DNA of 64,000 nt. It comes from Diphasiastrum complanatum. Lineage: Eukaryota; Streptophyta; Lycopodiopsida; Lycopodiales; Lycopodiaceae. How positions within the stretch are numbered: the first letter of the stretch is position 1; every line of letters begins with the position of its first letter. A model generated the notes under the pieces. The model worked only from the letters and a program-made list of their open reading frames with translations. It ran no database searches and had not been told where the DNA came from. The stretch is taken from the NCBI GenBank assembly GCA_029204225.1, contig CM055095.1, forward strand, positions 48,437,364 to 48,501,363, in the 5' to 3' direction. Positions 51,400-63,328 of this stretch are shown one piece after another. Made by a program: the position numbers and the translations under genes.

Positions 51400-51984
51400 A
51401 ATAGATCCAATCCAATACCACCACCACTATTGATGAGTTGCCTGAAATGCCCTTACATCTAACCAATCCACTCAGCGAACGAGGCAACATCAAAATCCCA
51501 GCTACCCATCATCGATCCCGTGAAGTTTTAGCAATACTCAACGGAGGTTCCGGGGTTAATATCATTTCCACATCCCTCATGATGGAATGGAATTTGAGAG
51601 ACAAGCTAGCCAAACCTACTTGTCAGCTTCGAATGGCTGATCAAAGTGTGGTCCGACCTACCGGTTTCCTTCCGCACGTGCTGATCAAACTAGGAGGTCT
51701 CAAATTTTCTGTTGACCTTGTAGTACTTGATATTCCCAATAATGCCTATTCTTATGAATTACTACTTGGTCGTCCGTGGCTCACCAATGCATGAGTCGTT
51801 CATGACTGGAGCAAAGGCCGAGTCACTTTTGGTAATCGTGACAATTATGTCACAATTGACTCAACGGGTAAACTCAAACCTGCACACATACATGACGAGG
51901 GATCCTCAACCACCAACTCAGTATTTGAGCCATACCAGTCCAGCCACGAAAAAGGACATTATGTTAAATCTACTAATATCATAA
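51400..51984 (+). pseudogene. Gypsy-1 aspartic protease region
   Basis: The retroviral-type protease fold is recognisable: REVLAILNGGSGVNIIS, DQSVVRPTGFLP, GGLKFSVDLVVLDI and YELLLGRPWL. The active site reads NGGS where the lineage has DGGS, so the catalytic Asp (codon 51540-51542, AAC) is lost. A TGA follows NA at about 51792, after which VVHDWSKGRVTFGN continues the frame. Confidence 0.8.
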
Positions 51985-52016
51985 ACTAGAGTCACAGTCT
52001 AGCTACCATTGATTGT

Positions 52017-55000
52017 GTGAATGCCGATTACTATGCTCAACATCAGGATAATTGTACCTCTCCACACCCGATCAATCACGACCAATTACCTGATTTGGAT
52101 ACACCCATCATCAATATCAATTCTGTTGATATTCTTCCACACCATGATGAGCTACTAAATGTTGCACGGCTACCTACTACTGAATCAGACGATTTATTCA
52201 ACGTCTTACGAATTCAGAATTTTCCAGAAGATATGGACATCTTTGATATTCAGATCCTCAACTATATGGAAGCACTTCCCCCGAAGACCTATCCGCAACA
52301 TGCTTCCAAGGTAGAATCAGTTGCCAAGGTTGCAAGTGAAAAACCTGAGACAAAATTCTACCGTCCCAAACGCCCACACTATCCATGGGATCTCTGTGAG
52401 GAGGAGACTATCTTTCAAATTGATGACGAGATCCTCCATGACACACCAATTGTCTCTCCACCACCAAAACCTCAACTATGTGGTCATACTATGAAAGAGA
52501 AAATGAAAAAACCACTTCAAATTCAATCGTCGGGTGACCTCACAACTGTTCAGAAAGTTCCGGAGATTGCCTCTAGCCCTAGACCCATCCCCGAAAAAGC
52601 ACCATCTCGGCAAGATAAAGGCAAGGCCCCCCTCGAATCTCCAGCCCATGATGTCCCTGCATACTTCAAGGACTATACAATCGAGGATGTCACAATCAAA
52701 TTACCCCAAGCTCAACGTGAGCCCACTGGTAATTCACCCTACGTAGGCCCTGCACAAACCATAACCCTTTCCCTGAGTGAGCCACATGAAACCAACGAAT
52801 ATCTTGTCCACATCGGAGCTCATCTCAATCGCGAACAACGAAGACGGCTTGAAAAGCTCTTGCAAAAATATCGACATATCTTTGCCTGGACCTATAAAAA
52901 CATGAAAGGTGTCTCACCCCAAGTAGCTATGCATTGTATCCCACTTAAACCGGGTGCGAGGCCCACTGCGAGTTGTCCGTACGGATGCAATCCCATCTAT
53001 AAGGCCAAGATCAAAGAAGAATTACAACGCCTTTTAGATGCAGGATTTATATATGAAATTGAACATACTGAGTGGGTCTCCCCAATTGCCATCGTCTTCA
53101 AGAAAAATGGAAAACTTCGGATCTGTGTCGATTTTAAAAAACTTAACGCCGTCACTGAACGTGATCATTTTCCATTACCTTTCGGAGAATCCATCTTAGA
53201 AAATCTAGCAGGAGATGAGGCTTACTCCTTCTTAGATGGCTTTAGTATGATCCAAATCGCTGAAGAAGATCAACACAAAACTGCCTTTGCTATAGAATGG
53301 GGAACCTTCTGCTGGAAAGTCATGCCTTTTGGGCTCTGCAATGCTCCTAGCACCTTCCAACGTGTTATGCAAGCGGCCTTTTCTCAGCAGATGGGCGATA
53401 CCTTAGAAGTTTACTTGGACGATTTAGAAGCACATTCCAAAGAAATACGTCATCTGTCTGTGCTCAAAAAAAAATTTATCCAATGTCAACGCTTTGGTAT
53501 CTCTCTTAATCCTGAAAAATGCCAGATTTGGGTAACCCATGGTATTGTGTTAGGACATATTATCTCACGAAATGGCATTGCCACTGATCCTGAAAAGATC
53601 CTTATCATTCAAAATCTACCGGAACCGTGTACGGTACGTGAAGTTTACTCCTTCCTTGGCCACGCCAACTACTATCGGTGCTTTATTTTCAATTTTGCTA
53701 ACAAAGCCCACCTAATCCACAAAGTAGTTGTAGTTCCCAAATGGACGGATGAACAACGCGTCGCCTTCAATCAACTCAAAGAAGCCCTTACCAAAGCACC
53801 CATCCTCCGGGCTCCTGATTATTCTAAAGAATTCCATGTACATACCGATGCATCTAAGTATGCCATTGGCGTAATGCTCACCCAACCGGGAGAATTCAAA
53901 AAGGATTACCCAATTCGTTTTCTTAGTCGACAATTGATACCTACTGAGGTCAATTGTACCACCACCGAACGCAAAGCTTTGGCAATGGTATATGCGGTTC
54001 AGATTTTTCGCCATTATCTTCTAGGAAAAATCTTTGCGTTCTTCATTGATCATCAAGCACTGTTGTATCTCATCAACAAGACCTGCACCACAGGTCGTAT
54101 TACTAGATGGATCCTATTATTGAGAGAATTTGAGTTTAGGATCGTGGTTCGTAAGGGAGTTCAGCATTTTTTAGCAGATCATCTATCCCGAATCCCTAAT
54201 CTTCCTACCCCTGATCAAGGCATCAACGATGATTTACCAGATGCAATCCTTTTCCAAGTTGACTCTACACCTGTATGGGCTAAGGAAATTACCGAATATT
54301 TAACTTCAGGGCAGATGGATCCTTCCTTCTCTAAACCCGAACAACAAGCGTTGGTCCTCAAAACTAAACCTTATACGTTAATTGCAGGACAACTCTACAA
54401 GCAAGGGTTAGATGGAATTATCCGACGATGTCTTACTGAAGGAGAAATCCCCTCTGTAATTTCTCTCACTCATGAAGGTATTGGTGCCGACCATTTTTCT
54501 TCTGAAACAACTGCTAAGAAAATCCTCTTGGCCGGCTTCTGGTGGGCAACACTCTTCAAGGATACGCACAATTGCACTAAGGCTTGTGATGTCTGCCAAC
54601 GCACAAAACGCTTTCAAAAAATAGACTACATGCCTTTACACCCTGTAACTACTTATCAAGCTTTCCAGAAATGGAGAATTGATTATGTCGGACCTATTAG
54701 TCCTGCTGCTCGACACACACAATCTCGTTACATCATAGTAGCTACGGACTACTGCACCAAATGGGCTGAAGCAAGAGTTGTTCACAATGCTGACGCTCGT
54801 TCCACCGTCAAATTTCTCTATGAACAGGTTATAGTTCGGTTCGGATGTCCTCTAGAGCTTATCAGTGATAAGGGAACACATTTCCTTAACTCTGTCATAG
54901 CAGATCTTCTTTCCAGATTTTTTGTGGCACATCGCAAAAGTTCCGCATACTATCCATGCTGCAATGGCCAGGCAGAATCCACCAATAAAATCCTATGTGG

Positions 55001-55543
55001 CATTCTCACCAAAACTGTCGAATCTAGCCGATCTGATTGGGAGCTCAAACTCCATGCTGCTCTCTGGGCTTATCGCACTACCCCGAAACAAGCTACAGGC
55101 TTAACTCCCTTCCAGCTCACATATGGTCAAGAAGCCGTTATGCTTGTGGAATTCCATATTCCCTCCCTTCGAGTAGCCTACAACCTTGAGCTCGATACTC
55201 CTCAGAATCTAGCAAATAGGTTATTCCATCTGGAGCAACTCTGTGAAACATGACGGATCAGCATCCATGCTCAACAAGTCCACAAACAACGACAAAAAGC
55301 GTGGCATGATCGATCATTGAAACTTAGAGATTTTCAGGTGGGCGATAATGTCCTGCTATACCAAGCCAAAGCCTTCAAAGACAAACTGAAATTTTCAGGC
55401 TAAGGACCTTATATCATAAAAAAAATCTTTGCCTCTGGATATGTTCAACTCCAAACCCTTCAAGGCGATGTCCTCGACACTGTGGTCAATGGGAGTCGAC
55501 TGAGAAAGTACAACGAACCCTGCTTTTCTCTTGATATGTATTA
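52017..55543 (+). pseudogene. Gypsy-1 RT, RNase H and integrase
   Basis: Open for 1078 codons to a TGA at 55251, then sense sequence resumes to a final stop at 55543, with one more TAA inside. The N-terminal linker has no known domain. RT shows EWVSPIAIVFKKNGKLRICVD, PFGLCNAPSTFQRVM and the catalytic VYLDDLEAHSK (Asp codons 53418-53423). RNase H shows HVHTDASKYAIGVML and FIDHQALLYL. Integrase shows the C-x2-C of CDVCQRTKR and the triad Asp 54681 (RIDYVGPI), Asp 54867 (ISDKGTHF) and Glu 54975 (QAESTNKI). The C-terminal GPY-type region is RLRKYNEP-like. Catalytic residues remain despite the late stops. Confidence 0.88.
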
Positions 55544-56206
55544 GCTGCTTTTTCTCTACTGTTTATTTTTTTCTTCTTCTTCCTTTTTATTATTTGTATG
55601 CCATTTTGACACCATTTTTTGTTGTGATTTGTTGTTCTACCCATCAAGATACTATCAGATCAGTCTTCTCTGAGAAAACCACAAAAGTCATTAGTTTCAG
55701 ACAAAATATTTTCACATCATCTCAGATAGAATTCGCCTAACCCCTTTCTTATAGAGAACGATTCATTTTTGGCCTCCACAAATTCTGTCTCAGAAGAAAA
55801 ATGTCAAAAAATTAATGGAGTTTTTTTCATCAGATATACATGCTCAGAATCCGTAGACAATTCGCGGGAGCTCAAATTGATCTTCACGATTTCTCTATTA
55901 CCTCCGCGAATTCTGATCAGATACATTTTTGCACTATCAGACATTTTCCCTCTTTTGGCCAACACAAATCACTTACAGTAATTTGTGGGCCCTCATAATG
56001 ATGCCTCCAAATTCGTGACCATCATTACCAAATCGTGGACACTAAGGACGAATTCTGGGTGAAGTTGCGAATTCTTGTCCAAAAAAGTCTATATATAGGT
56101 CTCCACCCTTTCTCCACGAGTTCATTTTAGATTGCTGCTCTCGAGTTCATGTCAAATTTTTTCAAAATTTTCAAAATTCTCAGAGCAATCTAAAATCACT
56201 ATTGCC
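55544..56206 (+). other. Gypsy-1 spacer between pol and the 3' ORF
   Basis: A T-rich stretch follows pol, then the AATTCTG/GAATTCG vocabulary of the leader recurs (about seven copies). TCTATATATAGG (near 56087) lies about 120 bp before the 3' ORF and is promoter-like, so the ORF could have had its own transcript. Confidence 0.45.
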
Positions 56207-58289
56207 ATGGCTTCTCGTGATTCCTCACTGAGCTTGCACCGCCGTAAACCCCCTCGTCCTTATTCAGGAGATATAATCATGATCTCTCTTAAGAATTACA
56301 CCGAGCAGCTCACACTGGCCAAGGATATCCTCACCAACCTTGGTTTTGATCTAACACTTTTCCGGGACCAGCAGAGCAAGAGCCTCATCCGAGCAGCTTA
56401 CTTGACCTATTCAGATGAGTTCCAAACTTTTCGGCTTACAACCAAGACTGGCAGTTATTCTATTATCAACGTCTCTCCAGCGGATCTTCAGAGTGTCGAC
56501 TTTCAAATCTCGGAGAGACAATCCATGGCAAGGGCACCAGTTATGATGCCAAGTACTTCACCAAGTTTTTGACAGACGACAGCAAAATCATTGCCCAAAC
56601 CAACGATGAGATCGCTATCTAACTCATCACAGATCCCCATCTACGGGCCACCTCAGAGATCATCATCACCATGGCTGCAGTACATACCACCAAGATGGAT
56701 CGCATCCCACCGAGCGATCTCTTCTCTCTAACCCTCACCATGGATGACCCCACTCAAAATTATAAGTGGGCTGAGAAGGTAGCGGAGAAGCTGTGAGGAG
56801 CCCTGAAAGCCCGCAAATCAACTACCAAATGTGGGTATCTCCTCCACATGTTGGTCACCAAGCAATTGGGGTCTAAGACGGCTGCTGCCATCAAGGAGCT
56901 AGATGTTGTTTATCCAAGCACAAAAAAGAGAGCCACCCCCCAACCGACAGCAGAACTAGTCTCACCAGCCCCACCTACTAAGAAGCAGAAAGGGAAGGTA
57001 GTCAACACCGAAGCAGATGTCCCACAAAACATTCTATTTAACGACATCGGGGTAGAATATTTTGAATCCAGAGGGAGCCTTAAACCATCTCAGGTCCCAA
57101 AGGAGGTCCTAGAGCAGCAGGCGGCCTTACTTCACCAAGCCCAACAACGCCGAAAAGCAGTAGCAGCAGCAAGCAGCTCCGGAACGGCAAGCACTTCTGG
57201 CTCTGATTCTATGGGCGTGGTTCCATCCACATAGCAATCTTTTCTCCATCACTTCCTCTCACAATCCCACCACCACCCCCACCATTTATTGTCACCTCCA
57301 CACCCTCACTAACTCTTAACACGGGCTTCCCTTCCACACTTCCACAAAAGCCCTCGACTGTACAAATCTCCACCCTACTTGACTCCACAGTCAACGTAGA
57401 TGATTTTGCCTTACAATTACTAACTACACTCTCATCAACCACTGTCACCAATAACCCAATCCCACAATCTCCGCCACGTAGTCTCTCCCCACCCCTCAAT
57501 CCACAATCACCCCTCCCTGCCTTTCCTACACCTCCGTCTAGCCCTGCTTCTGATTTTCTACCATTTAACCCCGTGTCATATCCTAACTACACAAGCAACC
57601 TCCCTGACATTGGTCCTTGGGAGCAGCTACACCTTACAGCCCAAAAAGTGGTATGGTTGGTGAATGAGCTCCAATACAGTATATTCGGCACCCTTGGGGG
57701 ACAACACATTATGCGGCAATTCGACGATGGTGCTATGGCGGGACTTCAGAAAGAAAAAGCAAGGCTAGAGGAGGAAACCAAACAACAACAGCTGCAGATC
57801 CAAAACCTCATGAATTACAATCAACAACAGCAGCAGATGCTAATCCATCTCCAGAACCAGCTCCAACTGAAGGTATCCAACATGCAGCAAACCATCGATA
57901 CCCTCAAAGCCGAGAAGGATGAGGCTATAGTAGATTCACAAGCAGCACGTTCCGCTATGAAGGAACAGTTGGAAATGGTGGACTTCAACGACTTCGCACC
58001 ACCAGCTATCCTTGAGGGAACTACCATTCCAGTGGTGGCCTATCAAACGCTGGCCCAGAAGCTGAAAGCCACGACAGAGCAACATGCAAAATTACAACAA
58101 TCATACATTGCTTCCGTCGAGGCCCTAAACCAGCACATAGCCACCCTGGAAGAACGCTTAAAGGCTGTTGCCCAGTCGACACCGTCGGTTCATGCAGAGC
58201 ACGTCCAATTTCATGATTCGGGGCACCACTTTGATGGACCTGATGGTGGAGATGGTGCAGGATTTCAACAGCCTCCTCCTGCATCCTGA
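56207..58289 (+). pseudogene. Gypsy-1 additional 3' ORF, coiled-coil protein of unknown role
   Basis: ATG in good context (GCCATGGC, 56207). The N-terminal 120 codons start MASRDSSLSLHRRKPP. A frameshift near 56520 is followed by DAKYFTKFLTDDSKII, a TAA, more sense codons, a TGA, and a basic/proline stretch with a nuclear-localisation-like TKKQKGK (near 56980). The stop at 57232 and another shift lead through a Ser/Pro-rich linker to the last part (57573-58289), a Gln-rich coiled coil (EKARLEEETKQQQLQIQNL, then LQNQLQLKVSNMQQ) and a Gly/Pro tail. No signal peptide or membrane span is visible, so it is not env-like. Tat-lineage elements are known to carry extra ORFs. Function unknown. Confidence 0.6.
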
Positions 58290-58678
58290 AAACTTGGTTT
58301 TAGTAGATTGTTTTATAGGATAAACTGAATATACTCAATCTATCAACCACGTCAACCCTGCATGTTATCAGTCATCAATGACATGGGAAACAAGCCATCA
58401 GATTCACAAATCCTACTACCTCCAAAAGGATTCTCTAGAGTTCCCAAAAAAAATTCAGACATGAATCCATACTAATTAGAAGCAATATTAACAAAAAGAT
58501 AAACCGGTGGAAGTGCCTCTACCACTCCTCTTGTCACATGCTCCAACACGAATTAGAGGATTCAAAAATTCGAATTTTTCTATGAGAGTTCCACACATCT
58601 TCAGGGACATAAATCCACGTGCTTCCGATTTGATGTAGAGCTTGTCTCCACTCCTATCCAAGACCGCATCTTAGCCAA
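58290..58678. other. Junction between gypsy-1 and the large element's primer site
   Basis: No gene. It should contain either the remains of gypsy-1's 3' untranslated region or the minus-strand leader of the large element. No gypsy-1 3' LTR is seen. Confidence 0.35.
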
Positions 58679-58690
58679 GCTCTGATACCA
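58679..58690 (-). other. Primer binding site of the large element
   Basis: The minus strand reads TGGTATCAGAGC one base inside the LTR. Confidence 0.8.
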
Positions 58691-58691
58691 A

Positions 58692-59163
58692 TGTAATGCC
58701 CCAAAGGGATAACCCCTAAGATGAGGATAGGAGAACACAATAGGAGAGACTATGGAGCCAAACCGCCCAACCAATCCTAACCTAGATCTAGCCCCCAAGC
58801 CATGCCATGTGAAGCAACAGGAGAAGAGAGAAACTGGTAACCTAAACCCAATATGTCGACGGGAGAATCCCTACCTCATTATATACAGAGTAAAGTCCTA
58901 GGCATGAAACCATGCAACCCCCATGCAGGTCAACTATAAATAGTTCACATCTCTTCATGTAGTCCTCCTGCCTATATCCGTCACACATACATGCAATACT
59001 CCATATGTCTCAATTAGAGTGTCTGGGTCCTCTCAAGATAATTAGTCACAAACAGGCCTTGACATGGAATTAAATCATGGCGTGACCAATAATCTCGAAC
59101 ACTGTAGGGCCGGTCTACCATATTAGGACTATTCCAGGTCCTTAATCGAGTATGGCCATGACA
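58692..59163 (-). repeat. 5' LTR of the large element
   Basis: 472 bp; on the plus strand it reads TGTAATGCCCC ... GGCCATGACA. Partner of 39845-40313. Confidence 0.88.
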
Positions 59164-59847
59164 AAAAGACATATAGATTTGAGGTTGTAGGAGTGGAGAT
59201 AAAATGTCAATTCTCTAGGGAGGGTGCTCGTGTTTGGGAATAGTAGCAGATGACGGAATATCGGTTTCTTCTACGTCTTGCAATAACTCATTTCATATAT
59301 CGTCTATGTTCGATAATCGACTTGGTAAATGTTGTGGTAATGTAAAAGTTCTCAAGTAACTTCTCAATTGAGCAACAGGTTTAACTGTTGGTTGCCATGG
59401 TGTTCATGTGGTGTTGTCGTGAGAATCCTATCGTGATTCATAACTGACATGTCTGGTAGGTAGGATCTTGTTGGGTTGTTTTGGACAGTCTTTGAAACTG
59501 TGTTTTCTGACACAATTGGGACACTCGGCATGGTACTTGGTTTTGACTGGACAATCAACCATGAAGTGGCCGGTTTTACTACAGATGAAACATCTATTGT
59601 TCATGGGCCCTTGTATAATGGCATAACCATCTTGTATGACTGATGATTTTGGACTTTCTGGTGGGTATTCGTGAGAATGCGAGGAATGTCCAGATTGTGA
59701 TGGTTGTTCGTCATATCGTTGGATGGCATTTACTTGGATTGGCTGATATGAAGGGCAAACATCAGCAGGATGCATAGCCCGGCAGCATGGGCACCAGATG
59801 GGTTTTTGTCTATTAGGTACCTGGGTAGTGTGTGGTTGATGAGGCAT
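59164..59847 (-). pseudogene. Gypsy gag fragment with three zinc knuckles
   Basis: The minus-strand frame from 59847 to 59428 carries three Cys/His motifs: CPCCRAMHPADVC, CFICSKTGHFMVDC and CPNCVRKHSFKDC. The first matches the knuckle of gypsy-1 gag (CPICSQHHTANEC) in spacing. After a stop at 59428 coding-like sequence goes on (QPTVKPVAQLRSYLRTF) to the edge of the large element. The upstream capsid part is missing, because gypsy-2 begins at 59967. It is the remains of an older element split by both insertions. Confidence 0.65.
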
Positions 59848-59966
59848 ACTGCATTGGATAGACTTTATGTAGGCTGATATTCTAAGGATATTTTGGAGCC
59901 ATCTTGAAAATGATACGGACTTAAGCCTAGAACTGGATCAGTCAAGTTTAGGCCTTTGTGCCATGT

Positions 59967-60598
59967 TGTAACGACTTAAAGTTGTTTAGTTCTAAGCCTA
60001 AGTCTAGAAGATTGGAACTTAAACTAGTCTAAATAAGTTCAACTTAAGTGATTTTAGTTGTTTATGGTCCATTGGGGGTTTGTCCCATGGTATCAATTTA
60101 ATTAAGTTAAGCCTATGTGGTCTATTTGTCCCATAGTGCCTTTTTGTAAGTGACCACCACTCCAAGTTTATATAGGAGTGGAAGGGTCCATTTTGTCAAA
60201 AGAACCTCATTTGCATAATAGAGCTTTATCTTCTTTCATTGAGAGTTCTCCTTGTGACGATTTATAATTGTTACACCGTGTATTATAATTTCTATGAACC
60301 AAGTTAATAAGTTTTATTTTATCGTTGGGCCTTTCACAAATAGGTTAAGCCTTTGTGAAGTTGGATTTTAGGTTAAGCCATCATTTGTTTTAGGTTAAGC
60401 CGTCATTTGAGTCAATTCCTAAGTAGAGAAACGAGAGAAAAGCGGATCTTACCCTCAGAATACTCATCCTATGCATGTACTGTCTTCTTAGTATCCATAT
60501 CTAAGTTAGCTAGGAAAGCCTTAGTGAGAGTTAGTTGGGAGAAGCCATAACTTGATCTAGTTGGAGCCATAGCCGATGTGGATGCTAAAGAGCTAACA
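59967..60598 (+). repeat. Gypsy-2 5' LTR
   Basis: From TGTAACGACTTAAAG (or TGTTGTAACG at 59964) to GAGCTAACA. A TATA-like TTTATATAGG lies at 60167-60176. The word TTAAGCC and its kin (AGGTTAAGCC) recur in the middle (60330-60410). Confidence 0.7.
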
Positions 60599-60613
60599 TT
60601 AGCGCCGTTGCCG
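60599..60613 (+). other. Gypsy-2 primer binding site
   Basis: TTAGCGCCGTTGCCG, one base different from the gypsy-1 site, directly after the LTR. Confidence 0.75.
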
Positions 60614-62439
60614 CTCTATTTTGACTTTCTTTACTTTCTAGTTACTCTTCGTGTTTTTTTTGTTGTTTTTTTGGCTTGTTGCTATCTTTTTTATGCTTAC
60701 TGCTTTTTGCTTTTTGTTTTTTTTCAAGCATCTTTCCTTGCTTGCTTTCCTTCAAGAAATCTCAAAGCGTGTATTTTCTTGAACTACCACGTTTTCAGCT
60801 CGTTCATAGCTCGTTTTGCCTGTTTTCAGCCCGTTTTCAATCTGTTTTCTACCTTCGCATGTCCCAGTGAAAAGGCAGATCAAAGCCCATCAGCGCTTTA
60901 TGGATGAATGCTAAAATCTGAAAAAGGATGCGCGTTTTCAGTTGGTATTTTTTGCCTGCAGCCCACACGTTTTCAGAAGCGTGACATCTGCTCGTTTTAA
61001 TCTGCTCAGTTGTCCATCTGCTCGTTTTCCTTTGCTCAGAGATTCATCTGCTTATTGCCCACACGTGAGCAACTACTCGAACTGTCTGGCATCTGAAGGT
61101 GTTAGCAGGGTGGCCCATCACCAATCGCACTTCCATCAGGTGATTTCGTAAGAGCAGCATCCATCTGATGATGAGGAGCGGCCCATTAGCAATGATGACA
61201 TCGGATTTCAGGCTGTTTAAACCTGCCCTCTGCTGCTTATTCAAAGCCCATAGTGCTGTTTTGCCTACAACGTTTTTGAACAAGAGGAGCGTGCCATGTG
61301 TTGTCTGTCTTCGAAGGCGTGAAGGGGACGTTGCATCTGCAGCTTCTCTAGCGTGTGAAGGGGACGCTTCTTCTTCATATGTAGTCTTCTTCATTTACAA
61401 CTGCATCAGGCGTGAAGGGGACACTTCATCTACAACTCCCCTAGCGTGTTTTTTCAGGTGTTTTCGAGGTATTGCATAGCTCATTTTTAGCATCCATCAG
61501 GTTTTCAACGGCCATCAGAGGGCGCATCAACCGCATCTTGGAGCAAGCCCTCATCCACGCTATCCTTCCTCAAATCAAATTTGCACATCAACTCCCTCAC
61601 GGTTTGAAAAACTCCCTCACATTTTGTGAAACTCTAGGATTGTAAGTGAATTTTTGGAGTGTAGTAACCAGGCAAGTAGGCTCCCAGTGAAGAACAGGCA
61701 GTCGATAGCACTTCATCAGTGTTTTTTTCAGTCCATCAGTGTTTTTTTTCAGTCCATGGCAGTTCTTCTATCTGTAGCCCACCGCCCACTGGAGTTCTCT
61801 TCATCAACGTTTAGTTTGGTGTGATCTGCAGCACTGGAGTTCCCTTCAACGTTTAGCTTGCGTGACATTTTTTTTTCTAACTACCAACCACGTTGCGTTT
61901 TCAACAGGGGAGCGGCTCTTTCCAAATGTCTGGTTGCACTAGAGCTTCCACAACTATACCTTTTTGCTCCTAAATCTGCTAAACATGGTAGCGGCTCTTT
62001 CCAAACTTCCATCTGATTGTTAGATGTTTCATGCATGCTTGCATCTGCCCTCAGCCCTGTGCGATTAAACGATATTCATAGACATTGTCCGGTTGTTTTT
62101 TTTTTTTGACTTCAGAGATTTGTCAGAAGTCTTTCTTTGACATTTTAGAGGTGTGTTTCATCAATATTTCAAGCCATTTTTCTGGCTGTTTTCCAACTCC
62201 AACAGTTTTGCAAAGTTTCCAGATTTTAGAGATGGTTGTCATCCGTATTTCAGCCATTTCTAGCCATTTTTCAGTCATTTTCAACGGTTTTTCGACAATT
62301 TTTTAACGATTTTAGCAGTGTTATTTCTATTATTTTCCTTCTTCGCTATTGGAAAGAGCTGATATTTTCAGCAGTATTCACAAGTTTCTCATTGACATTC
62401 ATGGCCAGTCATTCCCACAGTTTCTAGCTCCACGGGTCC
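60614..62439 (+). other. Gypsy-2 leader, first part, with repeated words
   Basis: CTCGTTTTCAG-type words recur at 60780-61035, and GCGTGAAGGGGAC recurs three times at 61316-61425, each followed by a CTTCATCT-like word. From 62160 to 62310 TTTCAGCCATTTTT-like words repeat. Open frames here are weak and I do not call them genes. Confidence 0.5.
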
Positions 62440-63080
62440 AGATTTGTGCGAGTCATCTTCTGTGCGAGTCATTCCCATGGTTTCCAGTTCCATGGGTCCA
62501 AGTTTGTGCGTGTCATCAATCACACGTGTGTGAGTCATTTCATGGTATTTTTTGTCTTCGTCCGATCTGTGAGCGCGATTTGTTGTGCGAGTCTGCACAA
62601 GAGGTGTTGTGCGAGTCTTCCGGTCTGTGAGCGAATACCCTTCAGCCAGCTGTGCGAGTTCCTCCAACAGGGTGTGCGCGTTCGTCCATATTCAAACAAC
62701 TGTGTGAGTACCTCAGGTCATCTTCTGTGTGAGTCATGTGCGAGTCATCTTCTATGTGACTCATTTTTTTGCGAGTCATCTTCTGTATGAGTCATTTGCG
62801 AGTAGTAAATTACTCTTTCACGAGTCATTTTTTTTGCGAGTCATCTGCAAGTAGTAAATTACTCTTGCACGAGTCATATTTTTTGCGAGTCATCTTCTGT
62901 ACGAGTCATATGTGAGTAGTAACTTACCCTTGCATGAGTCATTTTTTGCACTCTACACGCCTCTGCGAGTAGTCCGTTTCCGTCCACGAGTCATTTTTTT
63001 GTAAGAGTCATTTTTTTGTGCGAGTCCCTAGCAATTTTCTTGCCCTGTTGTCTTTTTGAGTTGACTGTACGAGTCATTCT
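62440..63080 (+). repeat. Gypsy-2 leader tandem array of GCGAGTCAT words
   Basis: About 20 or more copies of (T)GCGAGTCAT, often followed by CTTCTGTG or TTTTTTT, with irregular spacing. Variants include CGAGTCATTTTTTT, GTGAGTCATT and ACGAGTCAT. It has no lasting reading frame. Confidence 0.8.
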
Positions 63081-63328
63081 ATGTTGTTTTCAAAGACTCT
63101 TGTCAGCTACAAGAGTCCTATAGGAGGTTTAAAAAAAAAACACGAAAAGAAGAAAACCTCAACCATCGGCAAAATCATACTGCCACGTCTAGTTGGAATA
63201 CGCCATAGGCATATCTAGTAGGATACCGGCCTTAGACATGACCTAGATGGAAGCCATAGACTAGGGGGAGACATTTGCCTCATCCATTCATCGTTTCTCT
63301 GGGCTTGTGATCACCCGTTCAAATCAGC

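Larger units (their letters stand above)
48970..58289 (+). mobile_element. Gypsy-1: Tat-type Ty3/gypsy element with an extra 3' ORF
   Basis: Order on the plus strand: 5' LTR ending AACA at 49237, primer site, 840-bp leader, gag, protease, RT, RNase H, integrase, 660-bp spacer and a further ORF (56207-58289). The primer site and the gag and protease type place it in the Tat/Athila branch of plant gypsy elements. Its gag is a close relative of gypsy-2. The left LTR edge is not certain. No 3' LTR matching 48970-49237 was found before 58678, so the right end is probably truncated. Many stops and shifts show it is dead. Confidence 0.85.

Noticed and set aside
57209-57499. 96-codon minus-strand frame rich in Gly and Val
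   Set aside because: Shadow of the Ser/Pro-rich linker of the 3' ORF.
56207-58289. Reading the gypsy-1 3' ORF as an env-like gene
   Set aside because: No signal peptide, membrane span or cleavage site; it is a Gln-rich coiled coil instead.
62440-63080. CRISPR-like array in the gypsy-2 leader
   Set aside because: Words are short, spacing is irregular, spacers are not unique units, and the context is a plant retrotransposon leader.
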